From: Chrysomallon squamiferum
Lineage: Eukaryota > Mollusca > Gastropoda > Neomphalida > Peltospiridae
DNA: 20,000 nucleotides
Direction of reading: 5' to 3'
Assembly: GCA_012295275.1 (NCBI GenBank)
Contig: CM022672.1
Coordinates: 19,732,394 to 19,752,393, forward strand
The notes beneath the pieces are model-generated. The model was not told where the DNA came from and made no database searches. It saw only the letters and a list, made by a program, of their open reading frames with translations. A program made the translations under genes and the position numbers. Of the stretch, positions 15,002 through 20,000 are shown piece by piece (within the stretch, counting starts at the first letter, position 1; each line of letters starts with the position of its first letter).

Positions 15002-15088
15002 TTACAAACAAATAAATGTAATTATTTGTAAAATGTAAAATGTAGAACAGTGAATTAAAAATAAAAAGAGAAACTTCCACTTTAACAT
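15002..15088 (-). other. Short signal-peptide-like frame near gene C
   Basis: An ATG at 15088 opens 28 codons beginning MLKWKFLFLFLIHCSTF, which looks like a signal peptide. It is at the right distance to serve gene C, but none of its GT sites gives the phase 0 needed to join the exon at 14661, so it is recorded only as a candidate. Confidence 0.2.
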
Positions 15089-15361
15089 AATAATATAATA
15101 ATATTGTTATTTAACGTTATATTTTTGCTGCTTTATTGTTCCATTAGCGGTAAGAATCTTGTAAATGCATTTTACCACAGATAAAAGATTTAACAGGAAA
15201 CATTTTAACTAGGACAGTCGAAGGTCTTAATCCTGCACTCTATCAAACTTAATAACCATTGAACTGTATCTTTTGTTAATCTTCAAATATACCACAACGA
15301 CTGTTATCTTAACAGCACTTTGAAAAAAGGAGCAGACCAATATAAATAATAATAATAATGA

Positions 15362-16036
15362 TTATTTTCTAATACAGGTAAGCTGAAACCTCACTCTTTG
15401 CCATTTCCTGTTAAATTCTTGGGCTGACACTTTTCCATTACCTGAAACGAATTGTTAATAATTGTAAATTCAGAAATGAATTCTTATAACGGCTTTTGAG
15501 TACTCACCAAAAAATGCCACAAAAATAATAAAATTACAACGTTGTTTTTTTAAATAAATTATTTAATATAATTCTTTATTTCTGCAAGTTATTGTTATTT
15601 TTATTTTTGGGGGATGCCTATCGTGACAAAACGTGACAAGACAATTATATTCCAACAAAACATTTTAACGCCGCCATTTTACTCCTTCGTAACTTGTAAC
15701 GTGATGTTAGCGCGGACTGATAGATGTATTTTTTCTGACATTAGAAAAAGTTTTAAATCAAATTTTTCGCAATCTACGTGTTGACATTTCAGTGGTAGAA
15801 AAATGACATCGGACTAAAAAAAGTAATAATAAAAAATAAATAAAAAATAAAATAATTAAATAACTAACTAAATAAACAAACAAAAAAACAAACAAACAAA
15901 TAAATACATAAATAAATAAATAAATAAATGTTATAACCTGAATGCATGCAGAAAATATTTAAAATATTTCTTTTCTTACACAAAGAGAACTGTGAGTTTT
16001 CTTTCTTGGTTGTTATTTTAAAACAATATTTATATA

Positions 16037-16077
<41 letters not shown>

Positions 16078-18903
16078 CTTGTTTCTTAAAGCTAGACAAA
16101 TTACTCCTACCAGTCTATATAATCTACATGAATATGACAAGTAAAGTAATTTAATTTGTAATCACGTTTAATCCTGTTCCATATATATACACAATCCCAC
16201 ATTTAAATGTACGACTTTTGACGACAAATGCGGTATTGGAACCACCAATATTAAGTGAATTAAAATGTTTTCATTTAACAATATCGGTCAGAAGAGTCAG
16301 TATAAAGAAAATGTATATTTGATGTTATAATACAACACATCTCGCTGCGAACAGTAGTTAGACCATGACTGACCAAAGGCGAAAATGAGAAAGCTTTTAT
16401 TTATTTCTTTTTTACACAGAATTTTTATTTATTAATATTATTATTATTTTTATTATTATTTATTTAATTATTTATTTATTATTATTTTTTTAAAACTTGA
16501 AATATTAATCCACTTCGAGAGAACTGTACAAAATATCGAAAAAGATAAAATATTCCAACTGGGACCACCATACACGACACTGAAAACACTGCGTGTATTT
16601 TGATCTCGAGTTTCGAAATACAAACTACCACATGCTCACTTAGAGAAACGGTCTTGCTTCTTGATAACGTGACGCTCAATAAAATGACACTGGAGACTGA
16701 AACGATTTACTCTGTGTATGTGTGCGTGCGTGCGTGAGTGTGTTTGCGTGTGTGGGCGTGTATGGGCGTGTGTGGGCGTGCGTGTGTGTGTGTAAGATAA
16801 AATAATTATTGAGTAGGTTTATTCGCTTTAAGCCGCATGACTCATAAGCACACAAGTATATACATTACTGTAAGTCAAGCACTGTATATATATATCACCT
16901 ACCGTCGATGTCAAAGCGGCTGTACATGATAGACAGATCTTTGTTGTCGATGACACCGTCGGCGTTGAGGTCTGCGAGGAAGAAGTAGGCGCTGGCTAGC
17001 TCGTGGGGAAGACCTGTGATCAGCTCCCACAACGTGACAAACTCGTGACGAGTAACTCTGCCGTTTTCTACAAACGTGACAGATCTACACTTAATCAACA
17101 AACAGAGGAACACACAGATCCCGTTGACGATGTTTCAGAATGAAGTAATATGTAGATATTGTATATGTGTGTGTGCGCACGTGTGTGTGTCTGTGTGTGT
17201 TTACATGTGTGGGTCTGTGTATATATACATGGTTATTAGAATTGTTTACGGTACTTCCGAATGAAATAAAGTATAGATACTGTATATTTATGTTACAGTT
17301 AGAACATACATGTGGTAGGCTTTACGACTGTAGGTTACGTAACTTACTGTCGGTGTCGAAGCCGTTGTAGACTGAGTCTAATTCCGATGAAGTGATGATG
17401 CCGTTAAGATCGGTGTCTGCTTTCAAATAAAGAAGGTTTATAAGGCCATACATGCCCAGATGTCTACAAATGATGGAATAACCCAGTTATTGTATAGTAT
17501 AGTATACTATAGTGTAGTATAGTATAGTATAGTATAGTATAGTTTAGTATAGTATAGTATAGTATTGTGTAATGTAGTACAGTATAGTATAGTAAAGTGT
17601 AGTGTAGTATAGTATAGTATAGTATAGAGTAGTGTAGTATAGTAAAGCATAGTATAATGTTGTATAGTATAGTATAGTGTAGTGTAGTATAGTATAGTAT
17701 AGTATAGTAGTATAGTATAGTATAGTATAGTATAGAGTAGTGTAGTATAGTATAGTATAGTTTTGTGTAGTATGTAGTATAGTATAGTATAGAGTAGTGT
17801 AGTGTAGAGTAATACAGTATAGTACAGTGTAGTGTAGTAGAATATAGTACAGAGTAGTATATATAGTATAGTACAGTGTAGTGTAGTAGAATATAGTACA
17901 GAGTAGTATATATAGTATAGTATAGTACAGTATAGTGTAGTAGAATATAGTATAGAGTAGTTTAGTATAGTTTAGTATAGTATAGTATAGTGTAGTATAG
18001 TATATTATAGAGTAGTCTAGGATAGTATAGTATAGTATAATATATTATGGCATAGATTAGTTTAATATAATGTATAGAACATCGAAGCATAATATAGTAT
18101 AGTATAGTGTAGAATAATTACATTACATTGCATTAAAATAAATTACATTACAATAAATTACATTACGTTACATTACATTACATTACACTGTATAATAGTA
18201 TTTTCATTAAAAAAGAAAGTAGATAATTTACTTACGATGTTTGGGCCAGAATCGCGTGACAGAAAGCGCTGAATAAAACTCCATATAGTACATTCTGTGG
18301 AAAAAAACAAAGAAAAAAATAAAGATAAAACAAACAAAAAAACAAACAAACAAAAAAACAACAACCAGATAACAAGTAATAAAATACAATTAAACTGGAA
18401 ATGAAATACATTTAACAACGAATTACCATTCTGTAATAAATTGTTTTTGGATATAGTCTAATTAACATAGATATTCATATTATTATCGTATAATATTCAC
18501 ACACAGACACATACAAACACACTATTAAAAAACAAATTCCCCAAATTTCTTTATTCTGAAGAGAAACGCGCGTACAGCATGAGAAATAAAAACAAATCAA
18601 GCTCGCATATGTACAGAATAATAATAATTAAAATTAATTCTTTTTCCTTTTCTGCTTTGCTCCCGAGTTTTTATTGATTTTTATATAAATGACTATGCAA
18701 AATAGTGACACATATACATAAAAGAATATTTTTAGAATTTTAAAAATATTTGAACTAATCTTTGAAAAAATATTTTTTTTTCTTTTTTTTTTAAATATAA
18801 TTTTCATGCACTTTTTACAATTATTGTTTATTACTTTTTATTATTAGAAAAAGTAAGAAGGCATTAGCAAACAATTTCATTTTTATTTTAAAGTACTCAC
18901 CAT
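15362..18903 (-). CDS. Secreted four-EF-hand protein, gene D (5 coding exons)
   Basis: The exons on minus are 18927-18901 (only its last three bases, ATG at 18903-18901, are coding), 18294-18236, 17463-17348, 17067-16903 and 15441-15362. All introns have GT/AG ends and strong donors (GTGAGT, GTAAGT, GTAAGT, GTAGGT). The frame joins to 140 residues and TAA. Residues 1-20 form a signal peptide (MNVLYGVLFSAFCHAILAQT), probably cleaved after Ala17. EF loops are at 37-48 (DTDLNGIITSSE), 57-68 (DTDKNGRVTRHE), 92-103 (DLNADGVIDNKD) and 112-123 (DIDGNGKVSAQE). Loops 1, 2 and 4 are canonical with Gly6 and Glu12; loop 3 ends in Asp. This is the most canonical member of the cluster. The basic C-terminal tail contains a lone Cys137. 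The intron positions match those of A, B and C. The likely role is extracellular Ca2+ binding; the partner is unknown. Confidence 0.87.
15442..16902 (-). other. Gene D last intron (1461 bp), AT-rich
   Basis: The intron holds AAATA repeats (about 15826-15930), a (TA)n tract (about 16041-16072), ATT-rich sequence (16425-16490) and a GTGCG/GTGGGC run (16715-16795). No additional exon of gene D fits. A hydrophobic phase-0 segment with a GTGAGT donor (15546-15508) is discussed under findings. Confidence 0.7.
17487..18190. repeat. (TATAG)n pentanucleotide array, then (CATTA)n, gene D intron
   Basis: About 630 bp of TATAG with TGTAG, TACAG and TAGAG variants (17487-18117) is followed by a second pentamer array, CATTA (about 18115-18187). 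Both sit in the intron between the signal-peptide exon and the EF1 exon. Confidence 0.95.
18300..18890. other. Gene D second intron, no other gene
   Basis: An A-rich run with AAAC repeats, a small CA run (18498-18520) and T-rich sequence before the ATG-bearing exon donor. No frame worth calling was seen. Confidence 0.7.
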
Positions 18904-19050
18904 TTTGCCTGGTTAATGATGTCAGCTCTGAAAAAAAAATGGTGCTTAAGTGATAAGATCTAGACTGACACACCTGTGCTTTCACACAGGTAACTAACTT
19001 ACCTGTACAGAGTTTGTTTTCCTGAATGTCAAATATTACAGGTCCTGTCA
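18901..19050 (-). other. Gene D 5' UTR exons
   Basis: A 27-nt exon (18927-18901) has a T-rich CAG acceptor and ends in ATG directly before the donor GTGAGT. It is preceded by a 75 bp intron with a GTAAGTTAG donor, so a 5' UTR exon ends at 19003. Its start is unknown. A TATA-like word (ATATAATTT on minus, about 19080-19072) could place it near 19045. The small intron contains a 7 bp hairpin (ACCTGTG/CACAGGT, 18972-18991). Confidence 0.6.
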
Positions 19051-19084
19051 CGTTATTGTATCTTGATATCTAAATTATATGTAG

Positions 19085-19418
19085 ATCTGTGTGTATATAT
19101 GTGTGTGTTTATGTACAGTATGTATCCATACATTCATGTATGAATGTATGTATGCGTGTGTGTGTGTGTGTGTTTGAGAGCGAGTATGTATGTATTTATG
19201 TATGTCTGCATGTGTGTGTATGAATGAATGTATGTTTGTATGTATGTAAGTATGTAAGTATGTATGTGTGTGAATTATACGTTTATTTATATATGTGTGT
19301 ATGTATGTATATAAATATATATATGTTTATTTATATGTTTGTGTATATGTATGTATGTATGCATGTACGTATGTACATAATGTGTATATATATATACATA
19401 CATGTATCTATCTATCTA

Positions 19419-19452
<34 letters not shown>

Positions 19453-19479
19453 GATACTGTATCTATCTATCTATATATC

Positions 19480-19510
<31 letters not shown>

Positions 19511-19525
19511 GTATGTACGTATGTA
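19085..19525. repeat. (GTAT)n, (TG)n, (TATC)n and (TA)n microsatellites
   Basis: Interleaved TATG/GTAT/TG repeats (19085-19400), a CTAT plus CT run (19405-19446) and TA-rich sequence (to 19504). Open frames here are compositional. Confidence 0.9.
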
Positions 19526-19526
19526 A

Positions 19527-19640
19527 GGTTGTCTTGATTGCCGAGTGGTATTGTCTTCCGCCTCCGGAGAGCATCAGCAGCTAATGACATTTGTGATGTT
19601 GTGACTGGACTTTGTCTTCCTGTGCCAATGCGTTCCAGAA
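19527..19640 (+). other. Possible tRNA-derived (SINE-like) fragment
   Basis: TTGATTGCCGAGTGGTATTG contains a good match to the tRNA A box (TRGYNNARNNGG) and resembles a Leu/Ser tRNA 5' half, continuing into CCGCCTCCGGAGAGC. No clear B box at tRNA spacing follows; the nearest candidate (GCGTTCCAGAA near 19630) is too far for a tRNA. It may be a decayed SINE head or chance. Confidence 0.2.
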
Positions 19641-20000
19641 TGTTGTCTATGACAGAGTCTAATCAGACGTACAGAAGAATATTCAGTCCTAATTACATAC
19701 AAATAGATACACATAAATATACATACATACAAATTCATACACACAAACACACACACACACACAAACACACTCACACACACAAAAAAACAAAACAAAAAAA
19801 CGTACACACTAAAGCTCAAACCCAACAGAAAATGTCGAACAATTTGAAGATGACGTACTAAATTAACCCTGTTTTAAATCTCTCTAATCCAGCCGACTTA
19901 AATACTCAAGTAACTGTGGAGTTTTGTGAACTGTGAAACGTTTGAATCGTTGATTGTTACATAAATCTTTTCTTTTTAAACTATTTGCTAAGGCTTAAGT
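19641..20000. other. Right end, no gene seen
   Basis: ATAC/CA repeats and an AAAC run (about 19685-19800) are followed by 200 bp of unique AT-rich sequence without a supported exon. Confidence 0.6.

Noticed and set aside
16482-16679. 65-codon minus frame in gene D's last intron
   Set aside because: No recognisable domain and no EF similarity; it lies in AT-rich intron sequence. Its length is within chance expectation.
19538-19861. Plus-strand 107-codon frame at the right end
   Set aside because: The second half is CA-repeat translation and the first half shows no known domain; the tRNA-like reading of the same DNA is at least as plausible.

Overview
The window reads as a microsatellite-choked, AT-rich animal genome segment. 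Long (GA)n/(CT)n, (CA)n, (TA)n, (TTA)n and (TATAG)n tracts occupy much of it, and genes are broken into short exons with consensus GT/AG introns. A lophotrochozoan such as a mollusc would fit, but that is an inference from genome style and gene type; nothing in the sequence proves the taxon.

The main content is a cluster of small genes for secreted four-EF-hand proteins, all on the minus strand and almost invisible to an ORF scan because every exon is 27-168 nt. From 5' to 3' (right to left) they are: gene D (about 19003 to 15362, complete, 140 aa); gene C (14661 to 12850, four EF-hands, signal exon not resolved); gene B (9881 to 7837, complete, 141 aa); gene A (5921 to 4173, complete, 141 aa); and a degenerate exon of a fifth member, E (276-176), at the left edge. 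Genes A, B and D begin with a signal peptide. In A-D an intron enters EF loops 2 and 4 at the same codon position and phase, so the family shares one ancestral structure.

Genes A and B lie in a tandem segmental duplication (about 3210-6700 and 6701-10740). Its ends sit in GA-rich tracts. The proteins differ at 24 of 141 positions, mostly by replacement changes.

Region by region: 1-410 holds CT/GA tracts and exon E; 410-3210 is a GA-rich minisatellite with an approximately 80-90 bp unit; 3210-10740 is the A/B duplication; 10741-12380 is intergenic, with a possible pogo-like transposon remnant and a decayed ~38 bp tandem repeat; 12384-14661 is gene C with microsatellites; 15362-19003 is gene D, with a ~630 bp TATAG pentanucleotide array in an intron; 19080-20000 holds microsatellites and a weak tRNA-like fragment. 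No rRNA, intact tRNA, CRISPR array or intact transposase gene was seen. As secreted proteins with several metal-binding loops, the family presumably works outside the cell in binding Ca2+ or another divalent metal. No specific pathway can be assigned from sequence alone.
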